Shown piece by piece: positions 15,601 through 27,184 of a stretch of DNA of 31,500 bases; position 1 is the first letter of the stretch; each line of letters opens with the position of its first letter. The notes under the pieces are model-generated. The model did no database searches and was not told the origin of the DNA. It saw only the letters and a list, made by a program, of their open reading frames with translations. The DNA comes from Saccoglossus kowalevskii (taxonomy: Eukaryota > Hemichordata > Enteropneusta > Harrimaniidae), in contig NW_003147328.1 in assembly GCF_000003605.2 (NCBI RefSeq), forward strand, positions 1 through 31,500. The letters are read 5' to 3'. Position numbers and translations under genes: made by a program.

Positions 15601-18150
15601 CAATGAATTTGCCATGATCTTACCATGATACGTGTATCATGTTTCCATTATGGTTATATTTGCAATGAATTTGCCATGGTCTTACCATGACATATGTATC
15701 GTGTTTCCATTATGGTTACATTTTCAATGAATTTGCCATGATCTTACCACGACACGTGTATCGTGTTTCGATTATGATTACATTTTCAGTGAATTTGCCA
15801 TGATCTTACCATGACACGTGTATCGTGGTAAGATTATGATTACATTTTCAATGAATTTGCTATGATCTTATCATGACACGTGTATCGTCTTTCTATTATG
15901 ATTACATTTTCAATGAATTTGCCATGATCTTACCATGACCCGTGTATCGTGTTTCGATTATGATTACATTTGCAATGAATTTGCCATGATCTTACCATAA
16001 CAGGTGTATCGTGTTTTGATTATAATTACATTTGCAATGAATTTGCCATGATCTTACCATGATACGTGTATCGTGTTTCCATTACTGTTTTATTTGCAAT
16101 GAATTTGCCATGATCTTACCATGACACGTGTATCGTGTTTCCATTATGGTTATATTTGCAATGAATTTGCCATGATCTTACCATGACACGTGTATCGTGT
16201 TTCCATTATGGTTATATTTGCAATGAATTTGCCATGATCTTACCATGAGACGTGTATCGTGTTTCCATTATGATTACATTTTCAATGAATTTGCCATGAT
16301 CTTACCACGACACGTGTATCGTGTTTCAATTATGATTACATTTTCAGTGAATTTGCCATGATCTTACCATGACACGTGTATCGTGTTTCGATTATGATTA
16401 CATTTTCAATGAATTTGCCATGATCGTACCATGACACGTGTATCGTGATTCCATTATGATTACATCTGCAATGAATTTGCCATGATCTTACTATGACACG
16501 TGTATCGTCTTTCGATTATGATTACATTTTCAATGAATTTGCCATGATCTTACCATGACACGTGTATCGTGTTTCCATTACGGTTACATTTGCAATGAAT
16601 TTGCCATGATCTTACCATGACACGTGTATCTTGTTTCGATAATGATTACTTTCGCAATGAATTTGCCATGATCTTACCATGACACGTGTATCGTGTTTCC
16701 ATTATGATTACTTTTTCAATGAATTTGCTATGATCTTACCATGACACGTGTATCGTGTTTCGAATATGATTACATTTGCAATGAATTTGCCATGATCTTA
16801 ACATGACACGTGTATCGTGTTTCGATTATGATTACATTTTCAATGAATTTGTCATGATCTTACCATGACACGTGTATCGTCTTTCCATTATGGTTATATT
16901 TGCAATGAATTTGCCATGATCTTACCATGACACGTGTATCGTGTTTCGAATATGATTACATTTGCAATGAATTTGCCATGATCTTAACATGACACGTGTA
17001 TCGTGTTTCGATTATGATTGCATTTGCAATGAATTTGTCATGATCTTACCATGACACATGCATCGTGTTTCCATTAGGATTACATTTTCAATGAATTTAC
17101 CATGATCTTACCATGACACGTTTATCGTGTTTCGATTATGATTACGTTTTCAATGAATTTGCCATGATCTTACCATGACACGTCTATCGTCTTTCGATTA
17201 TGATTACATTTTCAATGAATTTGCCATGATCTTACCATGACACGTCTATCGTCTTTCGATTATGATTACATTTGCAATGAATTTGCCATGATCTTACCAT
17301 GACACGTGTATCGTGTTTCGATTAAGATTACATTTTCAATGAATTTGCTATGATCTTACCAAGACACGTGTATCGTGGTAAGATTATGATTACATTTTCA
17401 ATGAATTTGCTATGATCTTATCATGACACGAGTATCGTGTTTCGATTATGATTGCATTTGCAATGAATTTGCCATGGTCTTACCATGACACGTGTATCGT
17501 GTTTCCATTATGATTACTTTTTCAATGAATTTGCTATGATCTTACCATGACACGTGTATCGTGTTTCGAATATGATTACATTTGCAATGAATTTGCCATG
17601 ATCTTAACATGACACGTGTATCGTGTTTCGATTATGATTACATTTTCAATGAATTTGTCATGATCTTACCATGACACGTGTATCGTGTTTCGATTATGAT
17701 TACATTTGCAATGAATTTGCCATGATCTTATCATGACAGGTGTATCGTGTTTCGATTATAATTACATTTGCAATGAATTTGCCATGATCTTAACATGACA
17801 CGTGTATCGTGTTTCGATTATGATTGCATTTGCAATGAATTTGTCATGATCTTACCATGACACATGCATCGTGTTTCCATTAGGATTACATTTTCAATGA
17901 ATTTACCATGATCTTACCATGACACGTTTATCGTGTTTCGATTATGATTACGTTTTCAATGAATTTGCCATGATCTTACCATGACACGTCTATCGTCTTT
18001 TGATCATGATTACATTTTCAATGAATTTGCCATGATCTTACCATGACACGTCTATCGTCTTTCGATTATGATTACATTTGCAATGAATTTGCCATGATCT
18101 TACCATGACACGTGTATCGTGTTTCGATTATGATTACATTTTCAATGAAT
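12700..18150. repeat. Higher-order repeat region with 806-bp (13-monomer) period
   Basis: Several independent rare markers recur at exactly 806 bp (13 x 62) or multiples of 62. CACATGCATC occurs at 14141, 14947, 17055 and 17861 (steps 806, 2108, 806). The GTGGTAAG variant recurs near 12729 and 13535 (806), then 14462 and 15268 (806), then 17376 (2108). TTCGAATATG pairs spaced 186 bp start near 14654, 16762 and 19178, with a single at 17568. The 2108-bp step equals 34 monomers. A further copy of the block lies at 19.1-19.7 kb, 1,610 bp on, two bases short of 26 monomers. This shows that multi-monomer blocks, not single monomers, are the recent unit of amplification here. Borders are approximate because they were set by eye. 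Confidence 0.75.
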
Positions 18151-21100
18151 TTGCTATGATCTTACCAAGACACGTGTATCGTCTTTCCATTATGGTTATA
18201 TTTGCAATGAATTTGCCATGATCTTACCATGACACGTGTATCGTGTTTCCATTATGGTTATATTTGCATTGAATTTGCCATGATCTCACCATGACACGTG
18301 TATCGTGTTTCCATTATGATTACAACTGCAATGAATTTGCCATGATCTTACCATGACACGTGTATCGTGTTTCAATTATTGTTATATTTGCAATGAATTT
18401 GCCATGATCTTACCATGACACGTGTATAGTGTGTCCATTATGGTTATATTTGCAATGAATTTGCCATGATCTTACCATGACACGTGTATCGTGTTTCCAT
18501 TATGGTTATATTTGCAATGAATTTGCCATGATCTTACCATGATACGTGTATCGTGTTTCCATTATGGTTATATTTGCATTGAATTTGCCATGATCTCACC
18601 ATGACACGTGTATCGTGTTTCCATTATGATTACAACTGCAATGAATTTGCCATGATCTTACCATGGCACGTGTATCGTGTTTCCATTATTGTTATATTTG
18701 CAATGAATTTGCCATGATCTTACCATGACACGTGTATCGTGTTTCCATTATGGTTATATTTGCAATGAATTTGCCATGATCTTACCATGACACGTGTATC
18801 GTGTTTCCATTATGGTTATATTTGCAATGAATTTGCCATGATCTTACCATGACACGTGTATCGTGTTTCCATCATGGTTATATTTGCAATGAATTTGCCA
18901 TGATCTTACCATGACACGTGTATCGTGTTTCCATTATGATTACATTTCCAATGAATTTCCCATGACCTTACCATGACACGTGTATCGTGTTTCGATTATG
19001 ATTACATTTGAAATGAATTGCCATGATTTTACCATGACACGTGTATCGTGTTTCGATTATGTTGCATTTGCAATGAATTTGCCATGGTCTTACCATGACA
19101 CGTGTATCGTGTTTCCATTATGATTACTTTTGCAATGAATTTGCTATGATCTTACCATGACACGTGTATCGTGTTTCGAATATGATTACATTTGCAATGA
19201 ATTTGCCATGATCTTAACATGACACGTGTATCGTGTTTCGATTATGATTACATTTTCAATGAATTTGTCATGATCTTACCATGACACGTGTATCGTTTTT
19301 CCATTATGGTTATATTTGCAATGAATTTGCCATGATCTTACCATGACACATGTATCGTGTTTCGAATATGATTACATTTGCAATGAATTTGCCATGATCT
19401 TAACATGACACGTGTATCGTGTTTCGATTATGATTGCATTTGCAATGAATTTGTCATGATCTTACCATGACACATGCATCGTGTTTCCATTAGGATTACA
19501 TTTTCAATGAATTTACCATGATCTTACCATGACACGTGTATCGTGTTTCGATTATGATTACGTTTTCAATGAATTTGCCATGATCTTACCATGACACGTC
19601 TATCGTCTTTCGATTATGATTACATTTGCAATGAATTTGCCATGATCTTACCATGACACGTGTATCGTGTTTCGATTATGATTACATTTTCAATGAATTT
19701 GCTATGATCTTACCAAGACACGTGTATCGTGGTAAGATTATGATTACATTTTCAATGAATTTGCTATGATCTTATCATGACACGTGTATCGTCTTTCGAT
19801 TATGATTACATTTTCAATGAATTTGCTATGATCTTACCATGACCCGTGTATCGTGTTTCGATTATGATTACATTTGCAATGAATTTGCCATGATCTTACC
19901 ATGACAGGTGTATCGTGTTTTGATTATAATTACATTTGCAATGAATTTGCCATGATCTTACCATGACACGTGTATCGTGTTTCCATTATTGTTATATTTG
20001 CAATGAATTTGCCATGATCTTACCATGACACGTGTATCGTGTTTCCATTATGATTATATTTGCAATGAATTTGCCATGATCTTACCATGATACGTGTATC
20101 ATGTTTCCATTATGGTTATATTTGCAATGAATTTGCCATGATCTTACCACGACACGTGTATCGTGTTTCGATTATGATTACATTTTCAGTGAATTTGCCA
20201 TGATCTTACCATGACACGTGTATCGTGGTAAGATTATGATTACATTTTCAATGAATTTGCTATGATCTTATCATGACACGTGTATCGTCTTTCGATTATG
20301 ATTACATTTTCAATGAATTTGCCATGATCTTACCATGACCCGTGTATCGTGTTTCGATTATGATTACATTTGCAATGAATTTGCCATGATCTTACCATGA
20401 CAGGTGTATCATGTTTTGATTATAATTACATTTGCAATGAATTTACCATGATCTTACCATGATACGTGTATCGTGTTTCCATTATTGTTATATTTGCAAT
20501 GAATTTGCCATGATCTTACCATGACACGTGTATCGTGTTTCCATTATGGTTATATTTGCAATGAATTTGCCATGATCTTACCATGACACGTGTATCGTGT
20601 TTCCATTATGGTTATATTTGCAATGAATTTGCCATGATCTTACCATGACACGTGTATCGTGTTTCCATTATGATTACATTTTCAATGAATTTGCCATGAT
20701 CTTACCACGACACGTGTATCGTGTTTCAATTATGATTACATTTTCAGTGAATTTGCCATGATCTTACCATGACACGTGTATCGTGTTTCGATTATGATTA
20801 CGTTTTCAATGAATTTGCCATGATCTTACCATAACACGTGTATCGTGTTTCGATTATGATTACATTTTCAATGAATTTGCCATAATCTTACCATGACCCG
20901 TGTATCGTGTTTCGATTATGATTACATTTGCAATGAATTTGCCATGATCTTATCATGACAGGTGTATCGTGTTTCGATTATAATTACATTTGCAATGAAT
21001 TTGCCATGATCTTACCATGACACGTGTATCGTGTTTCGATTATGATTACATTTTCAATGAATTTGCCATAATCTTACCATGACCCGTGTATCGTGTTTCG

Positions 21101-24100
21101 ATTATGATTACATTTGCAATGAATTTGCCATGATCTTACCATGACACGTGTATCGTGTTTCCATTATGGTTATATTTGCAATGAATTTGCCATGATCTTA
21201 CCATGACACGTGTATCGTGTTTCCATTATGGTTATATTTGCAATGAATTTGCCATGATCTTACCATGACACGTGGATCGTGTTTCGATTATGATTACATT
21301 TTTAATGAATTTGCCATGATCTTACCATGACACGTGTATCGTGTTTCCATTATGGTTATATTTGCAATGAATTTGCCATGATCTTACCATGATACGTGTA
21401 TAGTGTGTCCATTATGGTTATATTTGCAATGAATTTGCCATGATCTTACCATGACACGTGTATCGTGTTTCCATTATGGTTATATTTGCAATGAATTTGC
21501 CATGATCTTACCATGATACGTGTATCGTGTTTCCATTATGGTTATATTTGCAATGAATTTGCCATGATCTCACCATGACACGTGTATCGTGTTTCCATTT
21601 TGATTACAACTGCAATGAATTTGCCATGATCTTACCATGACACGTGTATCGTGTATCCATTATTGTAATATTTGCAATGAAATTGCCATGATCTTACCAT
21701 GACACGTGTATCGTGTTTCCATTATGGTTATATTTGTAATGGATTTGCCATGATCTTACCATGACACGTGTATCGTGTTTCCATTATGGTTATATTTGCA
21801 ATGAATTTGCCATGATCTTACCATGACACGTGTATCGTGTTTCCATTATGGTTATATTTGCAATGAATTTGCCATGATCTTACCATGACACGTGTATCGT
21901 GTTTCCATTATGATTACATTTTCAATGAATTTACCATGATCTTGCCATGACACGTGTATCGTGTTTCGATTATGATTACGTTTTCAATGAATTTGCCATG
22001 ATCTTACCATGACACGTGTATCGTGTTTCGATTATGATTACATTTTCAATGAATTTGCCATAATCTTACCATGACCCGTGTATCGTGTTTCGATTATGAT
22101 TATATTTGCAATGAATTTGCCATGATCTTACCATGACAGGTGTATCGTGTTTCGATTATAATTACATTTGCAATGAATTTGCCATGATCTTACCATGACA
22201 CGTGTATCGTGTTTCCATTATTGTTATATTTGCAATAAATATGCCATGATCTTACCATGACACGTGTATCGTGTTTCCATTATGGTTATATTTGCAATGA
22301 ATTTGCCATGATCTTACCATGACACGTGTATCGTGTTTCCATTATGGTTATATTTGCAATGAATTTGCCATGATCTTACCATGACACGTGTATCGTGTTT
22401 CCATTATGGTTATATTTGCAATGAATTTGCCATGATCTTACCATGACACGTGTATCGTGTTTCCATTATTGTTATATTTGCAATAAATATGCCATGATCT
22501 TACCATGACATGTGTATCGTGTTTCCATTATTGTTATATTTGCAATAAATATGCCATGATCTTACCATGACATGTGTATCGTGTTTCGATTATGGTTATA
22601 TTTGCAATGAATTTGCCATGATCTTACCATGACACGTGTATCGTGTTTCGATTATAATTACATTTGCAATGAATTTGTCATGATCTTACCATGACACGTG
22701 TATCGTGTTTCCATTATGGTTATATTTGCAATGAATTTGCCATGATCTTACCATGACACGTGTATAGTGTGTCCATTATGGTTATATTTGCAATGAATTT
22801 GCCATGATCTTACCATGACACGTGTATCGTGTTTCCATTATGGTTATATTTGCAATGAATTTGCCATGATCTTACCATGATACGTGTATCGTGTTTCCAT
22901 TATGGTTATATTTGCATTGAATTTGCCATGATCTCACCATGACACGTGTATCGTGTTTCCATTATGTTTACAACTGCAATGAATTTGCCATGATCTTACC
23001 ATGACTCGTGTATCGTGTTTCCATTATTGTTATATTTGCAATGAATTTGCCATGATCTTACCATGACACGTGTATCGTGTTTCCATTATAATTACATTTG
23101 CAATGAATTTGCCATGATCTTACCAATAACACGTGTATCGTGTTTCCATTATGGTTATATTTGCAATGAATTTGCCATGATCTTACCATGACACGTGTAT
23201 AGTGTGTCCATTATGGTTATATTTGCAATGCATTTGCCATGATCTTACCATGACAGGTGTATCGTGTTTCCATTATGATTACATTTTCAATGAATTTACC
23301 ATGATCTTACCATGACACGTGTATCGTGTTTCGATTATGATTACGTTTTCAATGAATTTGCCATGATCTTACCATGACACGTGTATCGTGTTTCGATTAT
23401 GATTACATTTTCAATGAATTTGCCATAATCTTACCATGACCCGTGTATCGTGTTTCGATTATGATTACATTTGCAATGAATTTGCCATGATCTTACCATG
23501 ACACGTGTATCGTGTTTCCATTATGGTTATATTTGCAATGAATTTGCCATGATCTTACCATGATACGTGTATCGTGTTTCCATTATGGTTATATTTGCAT
23601 TGAATTTGCCATGATCTCACCATGACACGTGTATCGTGTTTCCATTATGATTACATTTTCATGAATTTACCATGATCTTACCATGACACGTGTATCGTGT
23701 TTCGATTATGATTACGTTTTCAATGAATTTGCCATGATCTTACCATGACACGTGTATCGTGTTTCGATTATGATTACATTTTCAATGAATTTGCCATAAT
23801 CTTACCATGACCCGTGTATCGTGTTTCGATTATGATTACTGAATTTGCCATGATCTTACCATGACAGGTGTATCGTGTTTTGATTATAATTACATTTGCA
23901 ATGAATTTGCCATGATCTTACCATGACACGTGTATCGTGTTTCCATTATGGTTATATTTGCAATGAATTTGCCATGATCTTACCATGACACGTGTATCGT
24001 GTTTCCATTATGGTTATATTTGCAATGAATTTGCCATGATCTTACCATGACACGTGTATCGTGTTTCCATTATGGTTACATTTGCAATGAATTTGCCATG

Positions 24101-26864
24101 ATCTTACCATGACACGTGGATCGTGTTTCGATTATGATTACATTTTCAATGAATTTGCCATGATCTTACCATGACACGTGTATCGTGTTTCGATTATGAT
24201 TACATTTGCAATGAATTTGCCATGATCTTACCATGACAGGTGTATCGTGTTTCGATTATAATTACATTTGCAATGAATTTGCCATGATCTTACCATGACA
24301 CGTGTATCGTGTTTCCATTATGGTTATATTTGCAATGAATTTGCCATGATCTTACCATGACACGTGTGTAGTGTGTCCATTATGGTTATATTTGCAATGA
24401 ATTTGCCATGATCTTACCATGACACGTGTATCGTGTTTCCATTATGGTTATATTTGCAATGAATTTGCCATGATCTTACCATGATACGTGTATCGTGTTT
24501 CCATTATGGTTATATTTGCATAGAATTTGCCATGATCTCACCATGACACGTGTATCGTGTTTCCATTTTGATTACAAATGCAATGAATTTGCCATGATCT
24601 TACCATGACACGTGTATCGTGTATCCATTATTGTTATATTTGCAATGAATTTGCCATGATCTTACCATGACACGTGTATCGTGTTTCCATTATGGTTATA
24701 TTTGTAATGAATTTGCCATGATCTTACCATGACACGTGTATCGTGTTTCCATTATGGTTATATTTGCAATGAATTTGCCATGATCTTACCATGACACGTG
24801 TATCGTGTTTCCATTATGGTTATATTTGCAATGAATTTGCCATGATCTTACCATGACACGTGGATTGTGTTTCGATTATGATTACATTTTCAATGAATTT
24901 GCCATGATCTTACCATGACACGTGTATCGTGTTTCGATTATGATTACATTTGCAATGAATTTGCCATGATCTTACCATGACAGGTGTATCGTGTTTCGAT
25001 TATAATTACATTTGCAATGAATTTGCCATGATCTTACCATGACACGTGTATCGTGTTTCCATTATGGTTATATTTGCAATTAATTTGCCATGATCTTACC
25101 ATGACACGTGTATAGTGTGTCCATTATGGTTATATTTGCAATGAATTTGCCATGATCTTAACATGACACGTGTATCGTGTTTCCATTACGGTTATATTTG
25201 CAATGAATTTGCCATGATCTTACCATGATACGTGTATCGTGTTTCCATTATGGTTATATTTGCATAGAATTTGCCATGATCTCACCATGACACGTGTATC
25301 GTGTTTCCATTTTGATTACAACTGCAATGAATTTACCATGATCTTACCATGACACGTGTATCGTGTTTCGATTATGATTACGTTTTCAATGAATTTGCCA
25401 TGATCTTACCATGACACGTCTATCGTCTTTCGATTATGATTACATTTTCAATGAATTTGCCATGATCTTACCATGACACGTCTATCGTCTTTCGATTATG
25501 ATTACATTTGCAATGAATTTGCCATGATCTTACCATGACACGTGTATCGTGTTTCCATTATGGTTATATTTGCAATGAATTTGCCATGACCTTACCATGA
25601 CACGTGTATAGTGTGTCCATTATGGTTATATTTGCAATGAATTTGCCATGATCTTACCATGACACGTGTATCGTGTTTCCATTATGGTTATATTTGCATT
25701 GAATTTGCCATGATCTCACCATGACACGTGTATCGTGTTTCCATTATGATTACAACTGCAATGAATTTGCCATGATCTTACCATGACATGTGTATAGTGT
25801 GTCCATTATGGTTATATTTGCAATGAATTTGCCATGATCTTACCATGACACGTGTATAGTGTGTCCATTATGGTTATATTTGCAATGAATTTGCCATGAT
25901 CTTACCATGACACGTGTATCGTGTTTCCATTATGGTTATATTTGCAATGAATTTGCCATGATCTTACCATGATACGTGTATCGTGTTTCCATTATGGTTA
26001 TATTTGCATTGAATTTGCCATGATCTCACCATGACACGTGTATCGTGTTTCCATTATGATTACAACTGCAATGAATTTGCCATGATCTTACCATGGCACG
26101 TGTATCGTGTTTCCATTATTGTTATATTTGCAATGAATTTGCCATGATCTTACCATGACACGTGTATCGTGTTTCCATTATGGTTATATTTGCAATGAAT
26201 TTGCCATGATCTTACCATGACACGTGTATCGTGTTTCCATTATGGTTATATTTGCAATGAATTTGCCATGATCTTACCATGACACGTGTATCGTGTTTCC
26301 ATCATGGTTATATTTGCAATGAATTTGCCATGATCTTACCATGACACGTGTATCGTGTTTCCATTATGATTACATTTCCAATGAATTTCCCATGATCTTA
26401 CCATGACACGTGTACCGTGTTTCGATTATGATTACGTTTTCAATGAATTTGCCATGATCTTACCATGACACGTGTATCGTGTTTCGATTATGATTACATT
26501 TTCAATGAATTTGCCATAATCTTACCATGACCCGTGTATCGTGTTTCGATCATGATTACATTTGCAATGAATTTGCCATGATCTTACCATGACAGGTGTA
26601 TCGTGTTTTGATTATAATTACATTTGCAATGAATTTGCCATGATCTTACCATGACACGTGTATCGTGTTTCCATTATTGTTATATTTGCAATGAATATGC
26701 CATGATCTTACCATGACACGTGTATCGTGTTACCATTATGGTTATATTTGCAATGAATTTGCCATGATCTTACCATGACACGTGTATCGTGTTTCCATTA
26801 TGGTTATATTTGCAATGAATTTGCCATGATCTTACCATGACACGTGTATCGAGTTTCCATTATG

Positions 26865-26875
26865 GTTATATTTGC
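26865..26875. repeat. Target-site duplication, left copy
   Basis: GTTATATTTGC directly precedes the TIR element and is repeated directly after it at 27,174-27,184. Removing the element and one copy restores a canonical monomer, ATGGTTATATTTGCAATG. Because C/G pairs at both element tips can be assigned either way, the duplication is 9 bp (TTATATTTG) with a 300-bp element, or 11 bp with a 298-bp element. Confidence 0.85.
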
Positions 26876-26944
26876 GTTGAGTGAAAACCCCGGAAAACAC
26901 TAAACCAGTTGAAAAACACTAAACCTATTGAAAAAGACAAAACC
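26876..26944 (+). repeat. Left terminal inverted repeat
   Basis: This 69-bp arm begins GTTGAGTGAAAACCCCGG and pairs with 27,105-27,173. By eye there are 7 mismatches. One of them, A at 26,884 where the right arm and the truncated second copy both support G, is private to this copy and so probably arose after the duplication. Confidence 0.85.
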
Positions 26945-26967
26945 TGTTGAAAAAGACTAAACCTGTT
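26892..26967 (+). repeat. Four 19-bp tandem repeats in the left arm
   Basis: Four 19-bp units of the type GAAAAACACTAAACCTGTT run head to tail from just inside the tip. A degenerate fifth begins GAAAAAACCCTTG. The right arm has about three units in opposite orientation. Repeated subterminal motifs are typical transposase-binding arrays in TIR elements; that role is inference. Confidence 0.8.
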
Positions 26968-27049
26968 GAAAAAACCCTTGTGAAATCAGCTGCCGTCGTG
27001 GGTTCTGTTTCATGTTTTCGCTTTCTTTTAATCAAATATTCACTGGACG

Positions 27050-27068
27050 ATTATGGTACACCCATAAT
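27050..27068. repeat. Short perfect palindrome in the element core
   Basis: ATTATGG and CCATAAT form 7-bp inverted arms around TACAC in the unique centre of the TIR element. It may be chance in AT-rich DNA. No T-run or other terminator feature follows. The second element copy ends before this point, so its conservation cannot be judged here. Confidence 0.45.
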
Positions 27069-27100
27069 ACACCCTTTACCTCGGGTTTCGTGTTTTTATT

Positions 27101-27157
27101 GTCCGGTTTAGTGTTTTTCGACAGGTTTAGTGTTTTTCGACAGGTTTAGTGTTTTCC
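27101..27157 (-). repeat. Three 19-bp tandem repeats in the right arm
   Basis: On the minus strand three successive 19-bp units start GGAAAACACTAAACCTGTC, GAAAAACACTAAACCTGTC and GAAAAACACTAAACCGGAC. Units within the right arm are more alike (TGTCG at both unit ends) than they are to the left-arm units. This suggests that each arm expands or converts its own repeats. Confidence 0.75.
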
Positions 27158-27173
27158 GGGGTTTCCACTCAAC
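27105..27173 (-). repeat. Right terminal inverted repeat
   Basis: The inverted partner of 26,876-26,944 ends CCGGGGTTTCCACTCAAC and is followed at once by the second target-site copy. Its minus-strand tip, GTTGAGTGGAAACCCC, matches the truncated element at 29,355 exactly, supporting that as the ancestral tip sequence. Confidence 0.85.
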
Positions 27174-27184
27174 GTTATATTTGC
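27174..27184. repeat. Target-site duplication, right copy
   Basis: GTTATATTTGC repeats the 11 bases that precede the element. Satellite resumes in register with AATGAATTTGCC. Confidence 0.85.

Larger units (their letters stand above)
242..20234. repeat. Hairpin-forming monomer variant, 13 copies
   Basis: Thirteen monomers carry GTGGTAAGATTATG where others have GTGTTTCGATTATG. The change creates a perfect 9-bp inverted repeat, ATCTTACCA ... TGGTAAGAT, with a 14-base spacer containing ACACGTGT. Left arms start near 242, 5389, 5823, 12582, 12706, 13512, 13943, 14439, 15244, 15802, 17352, 19708 and 20202. Two contexts exist. Six copies follow CAGTGAATTTGCC and keep TTACCATGAC in the spacer. Seven follow TTGCTATGATC and have TTACCAAGAC. 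All are followed by a class B monomer with TTGCTATG or TTGCCATG. The variant is absent between about 6 and 12.5 kb and after 20.3 kb, so it marks particular higher-order blocks. The inverted repeat is seen directly; a DNA or RNA hairpin in the cell is inference. Confidence 0.85.
1..26864. repeat. 62-bp satellite array, left part (about 433 monomers)
   Basis: This is an uninterrupted head-to-tail array of a 62-bp monomer; for example GTGTATCG recurs at 3421 and 3483. The conserved half reads TTTGCCATGATCTTACCATG followed by ACACGTGTATCGTG. The more variable half alternates mainly between class A (TTCCATTATGGTTATATTTG) and class B (TTCGATTATGATTACATTTT). GC of the class A consensus is about 35 percent by hand count. 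Minor classes carry GACAGGTG, GACCCGTG, CACGTCTATCGTCT, TATAGTGTGTCC, or GCATTGAATTTGCC with ATCTCACC. Because 62 is not a multiple of 3, the frame rotates through three monomers (186 bp), which explains the short chance reading frames. No gene, tRNA or other insertion is seen in these 26.9 kb. Size and uniformity fit centromeric or pericentromeric satellite, but location cannot be proven from sequence. I do not recognise it as a named satellite family. Confidence 0.97.
25640..27034. repeat. Segmental duplication, copy 1 (satellite plus half of the TIR element)
   Basis: This 1.39-kb segment recurs at about 28,119-29,513 with a constant offset of 2,479 bp. The offset holds at several markers: the GCATTGAAT monomer (25691 and 28170), CCATGGCACG (26091 and 28570), TACATTTCCA (26371 and 28850) and the element start (26876 and 29355). 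Only about half a dozen base differences are visible by eye, for example GTGTACCGTG near 26,411 against GTGTATCGTG. The duplication therefore postdates insertion of the element. The satellite portion at 25.66-26.40 kb also has an older-looking third relative at 18.23-18.97 kb (offset 7,430) without the element. Confidence 0.85.
26876..27173. mobile_element. Non-autonomous TIR DNA transposon (MITE-like), complete
   Basis: This 298-bp insertion interrupts the satellite. Its ends are inverted repeats, GTTGAGTGAAAACCCCGG on the left and CCGGGGTTTCCACTCAAC on the right, extending 69 bp at roughly 90 percent identity (7 mismatches counted). No open reading frame of note lies inside, so it must depend on a transposase made elsewhere. 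The 9-11 bp target duplication and long TIRs resemble Mutator-like elements as a class, but the terminal bases match no family I can name, so that assignment is tentative. The unique core (about 26,968-27,100) includes GAAATCAGCTGCCGTCGTGG and a short palindrome. The arithmetic supports precise ends: the distance to the duplicated copy, 2,479, equals 35 x 62 plus 309, which is element plus one target copy. A foldback element is an alternative name. Confidence 0.85.

Noticed and set aside
26876-27173. Solo LTR as an explanation for the 298-bp insert
   Set aside because: The ends are long inverted repeats rather than TG...CA, and the target duplication is 9-11 bp, not 4-6 bp.
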